Assembly: GCF_002160955.1 (NCBI RefSeq)
Contig: NZ_NFLN01000015.1
Span: 1-64,000, forward strand
Length of the DNA stretch: 64,000 nucleotides
Direction: 5' to 3'
Source: Gemmiger sp. An120
GTDB lineage: Bacteria; Bacillota; Clostridia; Oscillospirales; Ruminococcaceae
The notes below the pieces were generated by a model. The model did not search any database and was not told where the DNA came from. It saw only the letters and a list, made by a program, of their open reading frames with translations. Shown here in pieces: positions 25,444 through 34,914 of the stretch. Both the position numbers and the translations under genes were made by a program. Position 1 is the first letter of the stretch, and every line of letters starts with the position of its first letter.

Positions 25444-27594
25444 ATGAAAGTTCGCATTGGCATTGACGTGGGCGGCACCTTTACCGATGCCGTCGCCATT
25501 GACAACGACACCTATGAGGTGATCGGCGTCGTAAAAACTCCCACCACCCACGACGCAAAGGAAGGCGTTGCGGCCGGTATCATTCAGGTGCTGCACAAGG
25601 TTATGGAGCAGTGCCACATCGCGCCGGAGGACGTGGTTTTCATCGCCCACGGCACCACCCAGGCCACCAACGCGCTGCTGGAAGGCGACGTGGCCAAGGT
25701 GGGCGTGATCACCCTGGGCCAGGGCCTGCAGGGCGCCAAGAGCAAAGGCGATACCACCATCGGTGATATCGAGCTGGCCCCCGGTAAGTTCCTGCGCTCG
25801 GAGAACAGCTATGTGGATACCTCCGCTGCGGACCTGGACGGTGCCATCCGCCAGGCGCTGGAAGAGCTGAAAAACCGCGGCTGCACCAGCTTTGTGGCGG
25901 CCGAAGCGTTCAGCGTGGATGATCCCGCCAAGGAAAACCGCACGGTGGAACTGTGCCGGGAAGCCTCGCTGCCCGGTACCGCCACCAACGATATCTCCAA
26001 ACTGTACGGCCTCAAGATCCGTACCCGCACGGCGGTGGTCAACGCCAGCATCATGCCCAAGATGCTGGAAGCGGCTACCATGACCGACGAGAGCATCAAG
26101 GCCGCCAACATCGAAAGCCCGCTGATGGTTATGCGGTGCGACGGCGGCGTTATGACGGTGGACGAGGTGCGCAACCGCCCGATCCTGACCATTCTGTCCG
26201 GCCCCGCGGCGGGCGTGGCAGGCGCGCTGATGTATGAAAAACTCACCGACGGCATCTTCTTTGAGGTGGGCGGCACCTCCACCGATATCTCCTGCGTAAA
26301 GGACGGCAAGGTCATGATCCGGTACGCCGAAGTAGGCGGCCACAAGACCTATCTGAACAGCCTGGATGTGCGCACCGTAGGCATCGGCGGCGGCAGTATG
26401 GTGGAGATCAAGAACGGCAAAGCCGTGAACACCGGCCCCCGCAGCGCCCACATCGCCGGTCTGGACTACGAAGTCTACACCCCGGCGGAGAAGATCGTGG
26501 AGCCGAAACTGGTTTCCGTCCGTCCGATGGAGGGCGACCCGGAGTATGCCTGCATCGAGTGTGCCGGCGGTGTCCGGGTAGCGCTGACCATGGCGGGCGC
26601 GGCCAACCTGGCGGGCTTTGTCCGCCCGGAGGACTACGCCTACGGCAATGTGGAGGCCGCCCGCAAGGCCTGGCAGCCCCTGGCGGACAATATGGGCTGC
26701 ACCGTGGAGGAAGCCGCCCGGAAGGTGCTGGACTACGCGGCCGCCAAAAACAGCAAGGTTGCCGCCCAACTGCTCAAGGACTATGACATGGATCCGCGGC
26801 ATACCGTCTTTGTGGGCGGCGGCGGCGGTGCGGCCACCGTGGTGCCTCACCTGGCACAGACCATGGGCCATAAATCCTACATCGCCAAAAACGCGCCGGT
26901 CATCTCCACCATCGGCGTGGCGCTGGCCATGGTGCGGGACATGGTGGAACGCAGCGTGACCAACCCCACCGAGGACGACATCATCAGCGTCCGGCGTGAA
27001 GCGGAACTCAAAGCCATCCAGAACGGCGCGGCCCCCGGCACTGTGGAGGTCAGCGTAGAGGTGGATACCCAGCGCAACATTGTGCGGGCCATCGCCGTGG
27101 GCGCCACCGAGATGCGCAGCAAGGACCGGATGAACCAGAAACTGGACCAGGAAAAGCTGCTGGAGATTGTAGCCGAGAATCTGGACGCTCCGAAGTCGGA
27201 ACTGAAGGTGGCCGCCCAGAACGGCGTGATGTATGCGGTGCAGTATACCAAGGTGGAAAAGAAGCTGTTCGGTCTTGTGAAGAAGAGCAGCAACCAGCTT
27301 CGTCTGATCGACGAGGAGGGCGTAATCCGCCTGCAGAAAAACAACGCCTGGGTGCGCCAGACCACGGTGGCCCAGTGGGAAAAGGACCTGGCCTGGATCC
27401 TGGAAGAGCTGACCGAATACAACGACGGCGGCACCAACCTGCCCAACGTGTATGTGGTGCTGGGCAAGCGGATTATTGACCTGTCCGGCCTGCAGAGCCC
27501 GGAGCAGATTGCCAGCCTGGGCAATGTGGAACTGGCGGGCTGCCGGCAGGAAGAGCCCCTGATTCTGGCGGCCACCAAGCGGGTGGACGCGTAA
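25444..27594 (+). CDS. HyuA-type hydantoinase/oxoprolinase
   Basis: The 716-residue protein matches the HyuA (N-methylhydantoinase A/5-oxoprolinase A) family: ATP motif RIGIDVGGTFTDAVAID at the N-terminus, GTTQATNALLEG, and FEVGGTSTDISC and GPRSAHIAGLDYE farther on. Family members use ATP to open lactam or hydantoin rings. A HyuB partner is not present in the operon, which is unusual. GTGGAGGTCATCTT precedes ATG. The gene is preceded by the structured region 25336-25416. Confidence 0.88.
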   Translation: MKVRIGIDVGGTFTDAVAIDNDTYEVIGVVKTPTTHDAKEGVAAGIIQVLHKVMEQCHIAPEDVVFIAHGTTQATNALLEGDVAKVGVITLGQGLQGAKSKGDTTIGDIELAPGKFLRSENSYVDTSAADLDGAIRQALEELKNRGCTSFVAAEAFSVDDPAKENRTVELCREASLPGTATNDISKLYGLKIRTRTAVVNASIMPKMLEAATMTDESIKAANIESPLMVMRCDGGVMTVDEVRNRPILTILSGPAAGVAGALMYEKLTDGIFFEVGGTSTDISCVKDGKVMIRYAEVGGHKTYLNSLDVRTVGIGGGSMVEIKNGKAVNTGPRSAHIAGLDYEVYTPAEKIVEPKLVSVRPMEGDPEYACIECAGGVRVALTMAGAANLAGFVRPEDYAYGNVEAARKAWQPLADNMGCTVEEAARKVLDYAAAKNSKVAAQLLKDYDMDPRHTVFVGGGGGAATVVPHLAQTMGHKSYIAKNAPVISTIGVALAMVRDMVERSVTNPTEDDIISVRREAELKAIQNGAAPGTVEVSVEVDTQRNIVRAIAVGATEMRSKDRMNQKLDQEKLLEIVAENLDAPKSELKVAAQNGVMYAVQYTKVEKKLFGLVKKSSNQLRLIDEEGVIRLQKNNAWVRQTTVAQWEKDLAWILEELTEYNDGGTNLPNVYVVLGKRIIDLSGLQSPEQIASLGNVELAGCRQEEPLILAATKRVDA

Positions 27595-27608
27595 TGCCGG
27601 AGGATGCG

Positions 27609-28181
27609 ATGGAAGAATTCCGCTTTCCCTTTCCCGGCCGGGAACTGGCCGACAAGGAACTGACCTATGATCCCTGCTATGCCCGCGTTCCGGAGCAGGA
27701 CCGCGCCGCCATTGTGGAAAAAGCCTGGCAGAAAGGCAGCGCGGCCGCGCGGGAGGTGTTCCGGCGGCAGAACGGGTCGGGGGATTTCCGGGCCATTGTG
27801 CAGAACAGCGGGCTGCAGCTGAACGAAAAGGACAGCGACTTCGTGGCGGGCGGTCAGCGCTATTTCAGCGATTATATCTCCGGCCAGAAGTGCGTCAACC
27901 TGTATCGCAAAGCCATTGAACTGTGGGCACAGCAGAATGCCCTGGACTATGAAACCGCGGTGAATCTGATCCTCAGCCATGAGTATTTCCACTTCCTCGA
28001 GGTCACCGAACTGGGCCTTACCAGCCGGGACTATACCGTCCCTATGGTACAGATTGGCCCGGTTCGGCTGGGGAAGACCGGGCTGCGCGCCCTTTCGGAG
28101 ATCGGCGCGCATGCCTTTGCCCGTACCTATCACGACCTGCTGCGGCAGAAGGAGGCGCAAGAAGATGGAACTGAACTATGA
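27609..28181 (+). CDS. HExxH-containing protein, putative metallohydrolase
   Basis: The 190-residue protein has an HEYFHFLEV segment around residue 125, which fits the HExxH zinc motif of metallopeptidases. The N-terminal half is helical and polar. No signal peptide is seen, so it is cytoplasmic. I chose ATG 27609, with GGAGG before it; a frame start at 27594 overlaps the hyuA stop. The 3' end overlaps the next gene by 17 bases, which suggests coupling. Family not recognised; it may act on the ring-opened product of the HyuA enzyme. Confidence 0.7.
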   Translation: MEEFRFPFPGRELADKELTYDPCYARVPEQDRAAIVEKAWQKGSAAAREVFRRQNGSGDFRAIVQNSGLQLNEKDSDFVAGGQRYFSDYISGQKCVNLYRKAIELWAQQNALDYETAVNLILSHEYFHFLEVTELGLTSRDYTVPMVQIGPVRLGKTGLRALSEIGAHAFARTYHDLLRQKEAQEDGTEL

Positions 28182-29523
28182 AGTGGTCATTATCGGCGGC
28201 GGTCCGGCCGGTGTTACGGCGGCGATCGCTGCTGCCCGGCGGGGTGCCAGGGTGCTGCTGGTGGAACAGAGCGGCTACCTGGGCGGTTCGCTCACCGGCG
28301 CGGGAGTAGGCCCTCAGATGACCTTCCATGCCGGCGATACCCAGGTGGTGCGCGGCATTCCGGACGAAATTGTGGAACGCATGAAAGCCAAAGGCTTTTC
28401 ACCCGGCCATATGGAGGACTTTGTGGGGTATGCCAGCAGCATCACCCCCTTTGATGCCGAGGGCCTTAAACTGGTGCTGGAGGAGATGGCACTGGAAGCC
28501 GGTGTGCAGCTGCTTTACCACACGGTATATACCGGCTGCCAGGTGCAGGATGGGCGGATCACTTCCGTTACCCTCTATGCAAAGAACGGATTCTTTACCG
28601 TAACCGCCGATGTTTTCCTGGATTGCAGCGCCGACGCCGACCTGGCCACCCATGCGGGTGTTTCCAGCGTCTACGGCCGCGACAAGGACAACCTGGCCCA
28701 GCCCATGACCATGAACATCAAGGTCGGCGGTGTGGACCGGGAAAAGGTCATGGAGTACGTGCGCACCCATCCGGACGACATGCTGGCTACCATTCCCTTT
28801 GATCATCTGGACAAGATCCCCCGCACCGGTATCCAGGGTGCCTATTCGGTGATCCGCGCGGCCAAGGAAGCCGGCGAATTCAACGTGGACCGGGATATGG
28901 TGCTCTGCTTTGAAACCAATACCCCCGGTGAGTTCATCCTGAACATGTCCCGCATCGTGCAGCATTCGGCGGTAGACCCGTTCCAGCTTACCGATGCGGA
29001 GATCGAGGGCCGCCGTCAGGCCCATCAGATCGCAGCGTTTATGCGCCATCACATTCCCGGCTTCGAAAACTGCCGCATCCTTTCCACCGGGCCCAACATC
29101 GGCATCCGGGAAAGCCGCAAGATCAACGGCTGCTACAAGCTGACCGCCCAGGATCTGCTGAGCAACCGGATGTTCCCGGACGCGGTCGCCATGGGCGGCT
29201 ACCCCATCGACATCCATTCGCCGGACGGCGCCACCATGAAACACGAATACCTGAAACCGGGCAGCTGGTACTCGGTGCCCTATGGCTGTCTGGTCGTCCA
29301 TGAGGTGGAAAACTTGATCGTGGCGGGCCGCTGCATCAGCACTACCCACGAAGCCTGTGCCGCTATCCGGGTAACCCCCATTGTGATGGCGGTTGGCCAG
29401 GCAGCGGGTACCGCCGCCGCCCAGAGCGTGCAGACCGGCCAGCCCGCCAATCAGCTGGATACCGACCGGCTGCGGGAAACCCTGCGGCAGGACGGCGCAT
29501 TCCTGGATGAATATGCGGGGTGA
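28165..29523 (+). CDS. FAD-dependent oxidoreductase
   Basis: The 452-residue protein starts with the dinucleotide motif [21 protein letters not shown] and carries FAD-family loops ([42 protein letters not shown] near the end). It belongs to the FAD-dependent oxidoreductase group that includes glycolate/amine-type and CoB-CoM HdrA-like folds. RBS GGAGG at 28151 and ATG 28165 overlap the upstream frame. It should oxidise or reduce an intermediate of the operon substrate. Confidence 0.82.
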   Translation: MELNYEVVIIGGGPAGVTAAIAAARRGARVLLVEQSGYLGGSLTGAGVGPQMTFHAGDTQVVRGIPDEIVERMKAKGFSPGHMEDFVGYASSITPFDAEGLKLVLEEMALEAGVQLLYHTVYTGCQVQDGRITSVTLYAKNGFFTVTADVFLDCSADADLATHAGVSSVYGRDKDNLAQPMTMNIKVGGVDREKVMEYVRTHPDDMLATIPFDHLDKIPRTGIQGAYSVIRAAKEAGEFNVDRDMVLCFETNTPGEFILNMSRIVQHSAVDPFQLTDAEIEGRRQAHQIAAFMRHHIPGFENCRILSTGPNIGIRESRKINGCYKLTAQDLLSNRMFPDAVAMGGYPIDIHSPDGATMKHEYLKPGSWYSVPYGCLVVHEVENLIVAGRCISTTHEACAAIRVTPIVMAVGQAAGTAAAQSVQTGQPANQLDTDRLRETLRQDGAFLDEYAG

Positions 29524-30158
29524 GAGACGTGCCGGTATACGATGAGGAGGGCGGCCCTTCCCGGGCTGCCGCCAAAGGGGAAAACCTGGTTTTTCTGATC
29601 GGGGATTCCATACGGATGGGGTTTCAGCCCTATCTGCAGCGTGCTCTGGAAGGGCAGGCCACGTTGGTGGCCCCGGAGGAAAACTGCCGCTATACCCAGT
29701 ACACCTACACCAGCCTGGCGGGCTGGAAAGAACTCGTGGCCGATCCCGCGGCCGTGCGGCTGGTATACTGGAACAATGGCCACTGGGATGTCGCCCATTG
29801 GGACGGCGATCCGCAGCCGCTGAACACCGAGCCGGAATACGCCGCTATGCTGGTGCGCATTTGCGGGCGCTTGCAGCGGTATTTCCCCAACGCAAAAATC
29901 CTGTTTGCCACGACCACACCGCCCAACCCGAACGGCACCATGGGTCCGAACCCCCGCAGCCGGGCGGAGATTGCCCGCTATAACCAGGCGGCCAAAGCGG
30001 CACTGCTGCCGCTGGGGGTAGAGGTGGACGACCTGTACGTATTCCTGCAGGACTGGGGCGAAGCAGAATACGCGGATTACGTTCATCTGACGGAGCGCGG
30101 GTTTGAGCGCCTGGGCCGCCATGTGGCGGAAACGATCCGGAACGCTCTGAACCGATAA
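29520..30158 (+). CDS. SGNH/GDSL-type hydrolase
   Basis: The 212-residue protein has block I GDSIRMGF with the catalytic Ser, an Asn-rich [12 protein letters not shown] segment (block III-like) and block [10 protein letters not shown] with Asp and His. It fits SGNH hydrolases, which cleave esters, including acyl and sugar esters. GTG 29520 overlaps the TGA of the FAD gene; GTG 29529, five bases after GGGGTGA, is an alternative start. No signal peptide, so it acts inside the cell. It may remove an acyl group from the operon substrate. Confidence 0.82.
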   Translation: MRDVPVYDEEGGPSRAAAKGENLVFLIGDSIRMGFQPYLQRALEGQATLVAPEENCRYTQYTYTSLAGWKELVADPAAVRLVYWNNGHWDVAHWDGDPQPLNTEPEYAAMLVRICGRLQRYFPNAKILFATTTPPNPNGTMGPNPRSRAEIARYNQAAKAALLPLGVEVDDLYVFLQDWGEAEYADYVHLTERGFERLGRHVAETIRNALNR

Positions 30159-30212
30159 AAGCAGCCGTTTCCGCAAGCAACCGAATTGACGATTGAGAAG
30201 AGAGGCTATTTC

Positions 30213-30899
30213 ATGAAACGTTCCGAAATCAATAAAGCCCTCCGGGAACTGGAGGCAATGTGCCAGAAATACTGCTGTTACCTGCCGCCTTTCTGCCATT
30301 TCACCCCGGAGCAGTGGCAGACCCTGGGCCACGAGTACGACGAAGTGCGGGACTGTATGCTGGGCTGGGACATCACCGACTACGGTATGGGCGATTTTGA
30401 CCGGGTGGGCTTTTCCCTCATTACCCTGCGCAACGGCAACCGGGCCATGGCGGACAAGTATCCCAAGGTCTACGCGGAAAAGCTGCTGTATCTGAAAGAG
30501 GGCCAGTATGCCCCGAACCATTTCCACTGGTTCAAAACCGAAGACATCATCAACCGGGGCGGCGGCAATGTGCTGATCCGGGTATACAACAGCCTGCCGG
30601 ACGAGTCCATTGACTACGAATCGGATGTGACCGTCCACACCGATGGCCGCACCTATACGGTACCGGCCGGCACCCAGATCCGGCTGACACCGGGGGAGAG
30701 CATCCATGTACAGCAGTATCTGTACCACGACTTCACGGTAGAAGAGGGCACCGGCCCGGTGCTGCTGGGTGAGGTCAGCCAGTGCAACGATGACAACACC
30801 GACAATCGCTTTGAGCCGCCGGTAGGCCGTTTCCCCACCATCGAAGAGGATGAGCCGCCCTACCGCCTTCTGTGCAACGAGTATCCGGCAGCAAAGTGA
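30213..30899 (+). CDS. D-lyxose isomerase-like enzyme
   Basis: The 228-residue cupin-fold protein carries metal ligands in PNHFHWFKTEDIINRGGGNV, as in D-lyxose ketol-isomerase, which interconverts D-lyxose/D-mannose and ketoses. A later His lies in QQYLYHDFTVEEG. ATG 30213 is preceded by GAGAGG. It sits between the SGNH hydrolase and the PfkB kinase, so it most likely turns an aldose released in the pathway into a ketose. Confidence 0.85.
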   Translation: MKRSEINKALRELEAMCQKYCCYLPPFCHFTPEQWQTLGHEYDEVRDCMLGWDITDYGMGDFDRVGFSLITLRNGNRAMADKYPKVYAEKLLYLKEGQYAPNHFHWFKTEDIINRGGGNVLIRVYNSLPDESIDYESDVTVHTDGRTYTVPAGTQIRLTPGESIHVQQYLYHDFTVEEGTGPVLLGEVSQCNDDNTDNRFEPPVGRFPTIEEDEPPYRLLCNEYPAAK

Positions 30900-30908
30900 G
30901 GTGGCGGC

Positions 30909-31868
30909 ATGACTGACGTAGTGGCATTGGGCGAACTCCTCATCGATTTTACCTGTATCGGCTCGGATGCGGACGGGTACCCCACCATGGCGGCCCATCC
31001 CGGCGGGGCTCCCGCCAATTATCTGGCCGCGCTGGCCCGGTTCGGCGCGCATACCGCTCTGCTGGGCAAGGTAGGGGAGGATACGTTCGGCCGTCTGCTC
31101 ATCGGTACGCTGCGCAAGGCCGGGGTGGAAACCCGGGGCATTGCAGCGGATGCAGCGACCTTTACCACCCTCGCGTTCGTTACGCTGGACAGCACCGGCA
31201 ACCGGGAATTTTCCTTTGCCCGCAAACCCGGCGCGGATACCTGCCTGTCTTTTGAAGAACTGGATCTGTCCTTGCTGGACGAGGCCAAGGTCCTTCACTT
31301 CGGCACCCTGTCCCTTACAAACGAACCGGCCCGATCGGCTACCCGCAAAGCGGTGGAGTACGCAAAAGCAAAGGGCAAGCTGATCAGCTATGACCCCAAC
31401 CTGCGCAAACCCCTCTGGTCCAGCCTGGAGGAAGCCCGTACCCAGCTGCTCTGGGGCCTTTCTCAGGCGGACGTGGTAAAAATCAGTGACGAAGAGGTGG
31501 AGTTCCTCTTTGGCCTTGGCCCGGAGGAAGGCGCCCGGCATATCCTCAGCCAGTACGGGGTAAAGCTGGTCTTTGTAACCTGCGGCGGTGAAGGCTGCGT
31601 GTTCAAAAATCAGAACGCCGAGGGCCGGGTCCCGGCGCTCAGCGGCATCACGGTGGTGGATACCACCGGCGCAGGGGATATCTTCGGCGGCAGCGCAATG
31701 TGGAAACTGCTGTCGCTGGGCAAATCTCCCGAGACCCTGAACGCCGACGAACTGCGCCAGGTGGTCCGCTTCGCCTGCACCAGTGCGGGCCTTTCCACCA
31801 CCCGCCCCGGCGGCATCTCCAGCGTCCCGGCATACAGCGAGGTTATCCGCCGCCTGGAAGAAGAATAA
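30909..31868 (+). CDS. PfkB-family sugar kinase, fructokinase-like
   Basis: The 319-residue PfkB kinase has the sugar-binding motif GGAPANYLAALARFG and the C-terminal DTTGAGDIFGG anion hole with catalytic Asp. It phosphorylates a ketose, probably the product of the upstream isomerase. It is the last gene of the ROK-regulated operon and ends before a terminator at 31873-31926. RBS GAGGTGGC precedes ATG. Confidence 0.85.
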   Translation: MTDVVALGELLIDFTCIGSDADGYPTMAAHPGGAPANYLAALARFGAHTALLGKVGEDTFGRLLIGTLRKAGVETRGIAADAATFTTLAFVTLDSTGNREFSFARKPGADTCLSFEELDLSLLDEAKVLHFGTLSLTNEPARSATRKAVEYAKAKGKLISYDPNLRKPLWSSLEEARTQLLWGLSQADVVKISDEEVEFLFGLGPEEGARHILSQYGVKLVFVTCGGEGCVFKNQNAEGRVPALSGITVVDTTGAGDIFGGSAMWKLLSLGKSPETLNADELRQVVRFACTSAGLSTTRPGGISSVPAYSEVIRRLEEE

Positions 31869-31872
31869 AAAA

Positions 31873-31926
31873 ATAACCCCACCGCCTTACGAGCCGAAAC
31901 GCTCGCCGGGCGGTGGGGTTGCTTTT
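31873..31926. terminator. Bidirectional terminator
   Basis: AACCCCACCGCC and GGCGGTGGGGTT pair, with T-rich tails on both strands. It closes the ROK operon on plus and the nhaC operon on minus. Confidence 0.85.
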
Positions 31927-31932
31927 TATGGT

Positions 31933-33363
31933 TTACAGCGCCAGCCCGAATCCCACATACAGAACCGTGGACAGGGCGGCTACCACCAGCGCGTAGGGCA
32001 GCTGGGTCTTAACATGAGAGAACAGGTCCGTGCCCACCGACATGGAGGACAGGATGGTGGTGTCCGAAATGGGGGAACAGTGGTCGCCAAAGATGCCGCC
32101 GGAGATCACGGCGCCAATGGTCAGCAGCATGTTGGCATCCATGGCCGCCGCCATGGGGATAGCAATGGGCATCATGATGGAGAAGGTGCCCCAGCTGGTG
32201 CCGGTGGCGAACGCCATCACCGCGCCCAGCACGAAAATGATCGCGGGGCAGAACGCGCCGCTGATCTGGTCGCCAATCAGGCTGGCCAGGAACAGGCCGG
32301 TCTCCAGCTGCTTGACCACCGCACCGATGGCAAAGGCCAGAACCAGCAGGCAGACCAGATTGATCATGTTGCTGACACCTTTCAGCAGATAGTCGCTGAA
32401 CTGCTTGCCGGTCATGATCTTCTGCCGGGTGTACAGCACGGCCATGAACAGCAGGGTAACGATCACCGAGTACAGAATCGCCGTGGTACCGCTGCCGTTG
32501 ATGATGCTGCCGCCGCCGGTGACAAACAGCCCGATAAAGGTGCCGCCGATCAGCACGATCAGGGGCAGAATCATGTTCCATTTGTTCCCCTGGCCGGCAG
32601 GCACCAGACGCTCGATGCCGTCCCGGTCGTTCAGCAGGGGAGTGACCCCCTCGTCGTATAAAGCGCCAGTGGTTTGCACCCGCTGCTCGGCCCGCTTCAT
32701 GGGCCCCCAGTCCTTGCCGGTCAGAATGTAGAACAGCACAAACACCAAAGACAGAATGCTGTAGAACTGGAAGGGCAGGCTCTCAACCAGCAGGGTCATC
32801 GGATCGCCGGAGATGAACCCGGCGGTGATCTCCGCCGCAATCAGTCCCATAAGCATCGCGCCCCAGGAGTTCAGCGGAATGATCGCGTTTACCGGGGCAG
32901 AGGTCGCGTCGCAGATGTAGGCCAGCTTTTCCCGGGATACCTTGTATTTGTCGATCAGCGGGCGGGTCACAACGCCGGTGAACATAATGCTCAGCAGTCC
33001 GTCAATAAAGATCAGGATACCGATGCCGTAGGCAATCAGCATGGCGGCCCGCTTGCTTTTTACCTTCCGGCTCTGCACCGTCAGGTAGTTTACAAACCCA
33101 TCCACACCGCCGGACACTTCCACCATAATAACAAAAGCGCCCATCAAAGCGGTAAACAGAAAGGTTTTCAGGTTGCCGGTATCGCTGCATACGTTCAGAA
33201 TCTCATTGACGGTGGCGTCCAGGGCCAGAAACGGGTTCCAGCCAAACAGGATCATTTCACCGGAAAAGATACCGATCAGCAGCGCCAGCGCCACCTTCCG
33301 GAAAGCAACCGCCGCCACAATCGCGATAATCGGCGGTAGCAGGGTCAAAAATCCATATTCCAT
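31933..33363 (-). CDS. NhaC-family Na+/H+ antiporter
   Basis: The 476-residue membrane protein has 11-12 predicted helices and the NhaC patterns SAPVNAIIPLNSWGAML and GGIFGDHCSPISDTTIL, where acidic and polar residues bind the ion. NhaC proteins exchange Na+ and H+, and some act as amino-acid or lactate/malate antiporters. Start ATG 33363 is preceded by AGGAGG. It lies 20 bases after the D-cysteine desulfhydrase-like gene, with which it forms an operon. Confidence 0.85.
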   Translation of the reverse strand: MEYGFLTLLPPIIAIVAAVAFRKVALALLIGIFSGEMILFGWNPFLALDATVNEILNVCSDTGNLKTFLFTALMGAFVIMVEVSGGVDGFVNYLTVQSRKVKSKRAAMLIAYGIGILIFIDGLLSIMFTGVVTRPLIDKYKVSREKLAYICDATSAPVNAIIPLNSWGAMLMGLIAAEITAGFISGDPMTLLVESLPFQFYSILSLVFVLFYILTGKDWGPMKRAEQRVQTTGALYDEGVTPLLNDRDGIERLVPAGQGNKWNMILPLIVLIGGTFIGLFVTGGGSIINGSGTTAILYSVIVTLLFMAVLYTRQKIMTGKQFSDYLLKGVSNMINLVCLLVLAFAIGAVVKQLETGLFLASLIGDQISGAFCPAIIFVLGAVMAFATGTSWGTFSIMMPIAIPMAAAMDANMLLTIGAVISGGIFGDHCSPISDTTILSSMSVGTDLFSHVKTQLPYALVVAALSTVLYVGFGLAL

Positions 33364-33383
33364 AACGATTCCTCCTGATTTTC

Positions 33384-34373
33384 TTACTCCTCGTATTGAC
33401 TGAACAGGGAACCAAATCCGCCGGTATGCAGATAGCATACCGCGCCGGTGGCTTTTCCCGTCCGCACCCAGTCTTCCATACCCACCAGCACCTTGCTGGT
33501 GTATACGTTTTCAATAAAGATACCTTCCATCCGGGCAAAGGCTGCCACCATTTCAGCGCTGTCCGGGGTGTTGATTCCCCAGCCGCCGCCCCGGTACTGG
33601 TCGGTAATGGTGCACAGCTGGTGCACCGGCGCGGGACAAGGCAGTCCGGTAATGGCTTCCGCCTGCCGGATCACCGTTTCCATATGGGCCTCCAGCACGG
33701 GGGCTTCATCCTCCACGCTTACCACCACAATCCGGAAAGGACCGCCCAGCAGCGCGTTGCCGTAAACCAGCCCGGCGGCCACGCCGCCGTTGCCTCCCGG
33801 GGCAAACAACGTCAGGGACGAAATCCCCATCTCCCGGCACTGTTTCTGCAACTCCACGGCGGCGGCCGCGTATCCCAGTGCCCCGCAGCCGGTGGATGCG
33901 CCGTTGCGCACAACAAAAGGCCGGCGTCCCTGCTGGCGGTATTGTTCGCTCAGTTTCTCCATCCAGACGTTGCGCTCCTCCCCGGAGACAGGCCCGAGAA
34001 AATGAGAGCGTACCCCCAGCAGGCGATTCAGCAGCAGATTGCCCCGGGCCTGTTCGGGGCGGTCACTGTTGTGCACCAGCTCGCAGGCCAGCCCCAGCCG
34101 GGCGCAGACAGCGGCCGTCAGGGTGCAGAGATTGGACTGTTCCGGTCCGGCTGCCAGCACGCAGTCACAGCCTTCCGCCATCGCCTGGCCAAGCAAAAAT
34201 TCCAGACTGCGGATCTTGTTTCCACCCGGCCCGATGCCGGTCATGTCATCCCGCTTGATCAGCGGCTGCACACCGGGCTGTACACAAAAACGGGCCATGG
34301 GATGCAGCGGTGTAGGGCCGGGCAGCAGCTGTGCGCGGGGTACCTTTGCCAGAAATTCCTCCAGCGGTTCCAT
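33384..34373 (-). CDS. D-cysteine desulfhydrase/ACC-deaminase family PLP enzyme
   Basis: The 329-residue PLP enzyme shows IKRDDMTGIGPGGNKIRSLE, where the Lys of GGNK carries the cofactor, and the family glycine-rich loop FAPGGNGGVAAG. The family includes D-cysteine desulfhydrase and ACC deaminase. D-cysteine desulfhydrase is a reasonable guess but other small amino acids are possible. It is first in the minus-strand operon with nhaC; RBS AAAGGAAATC. The promoter at 34408-34436 overlaps an inverted repeat. Confidence 0.78.
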   Translation of the reverse strand: MEPLEEFLAKVPRAQLLPGPTPLHPMARFCVQPGVQPLIKRDDMTGIGPGGNKIRSLEFLLGQAMAEGCDCVLAAGPEQSNLCTLTAAVCARLGLACELVHNSDRPEQARGNLLLNRLLGVRSHFLGPVSGEERNVWMEKLSEQYRQQGRRPFVVRNGASTGCGALGYAAAAVELQKQCREMGISSLTLFAPGGNGGVAAGLVYGNALLGGPFRIVVVSVEDEAPVLEAHMETVIRQAEAITGLPCPAPVHQLCTITDQYRGGGWGINTPDSAEMVAAFARMEGIFIENVYTSKVLVGMEDWVRTGKATGAVCYLHTGGFGSLFSQYEE

Positions 34374-34394
34374 CGATCTGATTTCCTTTCAAAT

Positions 34395-34436
34395 ATAATG
34401 CATTAGCATTATAGCAAGATGAAGTAGTAAAGTCAA
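34395..34436 (-). promoter_or_regulatory. Promoter and overlapping inverted repeat of the desulfhydrase-antiporter operon
   Basis: TTGACT (34436-34431), 17 bases, TATAAT (34413-34408) make a near-consensus promoter on minus. The inverted repeat ATAATGC-ATTA-GCATTAT (34395-34412) overlaps the -10, which suits a repressor. Confidence 0.75.
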
Positions 34437-34453
34437 AGGGAATTGCAGCGGCC

Positions 34454-34482
34454 TTGACATTCGATGGCGTGACGGGTAAACT
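34454..34482 (+). promoter_or_regulatory. Promoter of the BlaI-M56 pair
   Basis: TTGACA (34454-34459), 17 bases, TAAACT (34477-34482). Confidence 0.75.
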
Positions 34483-34520
34483 GAAGATAAATTTATATGA
34501 ATAAAATGGGAGGGAAACGA

Positions 34521-34892
34521 ATGGGTGAGATCAAAATCTTTGATTCAGAACTGCTGGTAATGGAGTATCTGTGGGAGAACGGCCCCTGCCTGGCCGCGGA
34601 TCTGGCTGAGGAATTTTTGAAGCGATATAACTGGAAAAAAAGCACTACCTATATCGTTCTCAAGCGCCTGGAGGGTAAAGGCGCCATCTCCCGGGAGTAC
34701 CCCAAATACAATGTTACCGCCATTGTGTCCCGCCAGCAGGTGCAGAGTGCCGAAACCAATACGCTGGTGGACCGGATGTTTGGCGGCAGTTTTGCCAGTC
34801 TGTTTGCAAACTTTTTGAATTCGGGGCAGCTCTCGGATAAAACGCTGGATGAGCTGCAGGCCCTGATTGACGAAAAACGAACCAAAAACTGA
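34521..34892 (+). CDS. BlaI/MecI-family repressor
   Basis: The 123-residue protein matches the BlaI/MecI/CopY winged-helix family: ELLVMEYLWENGP, then KRYNWKKSTTYIVLKRLEGKGAISREY, with a C-terminal dimer region (SDKTLDELQALIDE). It lies 22 bases before an M56 metallopeptidase gene, the usual sensor partner. ATG 34521 has GGGAGGGAAACG before it. The large surface-protein gene downstream may be a target. Confidence 0.88.
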   Translation: MGEIKIFDSELLVMEYLWENGPCLAADLAEEFLKRYNWKKSTTYIVLKRLEGKGAISREYPKYNVTAIVSRQQVQSAETNTLVDRMFGGSFASLFANFLNSGQLSDKTLDELQALIDEKRTKN

Positions 34893-34914
34893 GAGGCAGG
34901 GCGTCACAACAACC

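Noticed and set aside
25444-25480. A HyuB partner was looked for near the HyuA gene
   Set aside because: No HyuB-like frame is found on either side within the operon; its absence is noted instead.
34395-34412. BlaI operator at this inverted repeat
   Set aside because: It overlaps the minus-strand -10 of the desulfhydrase operon and lacks the TACA/TGTA pattern; assignment to BlaI is unsupported.
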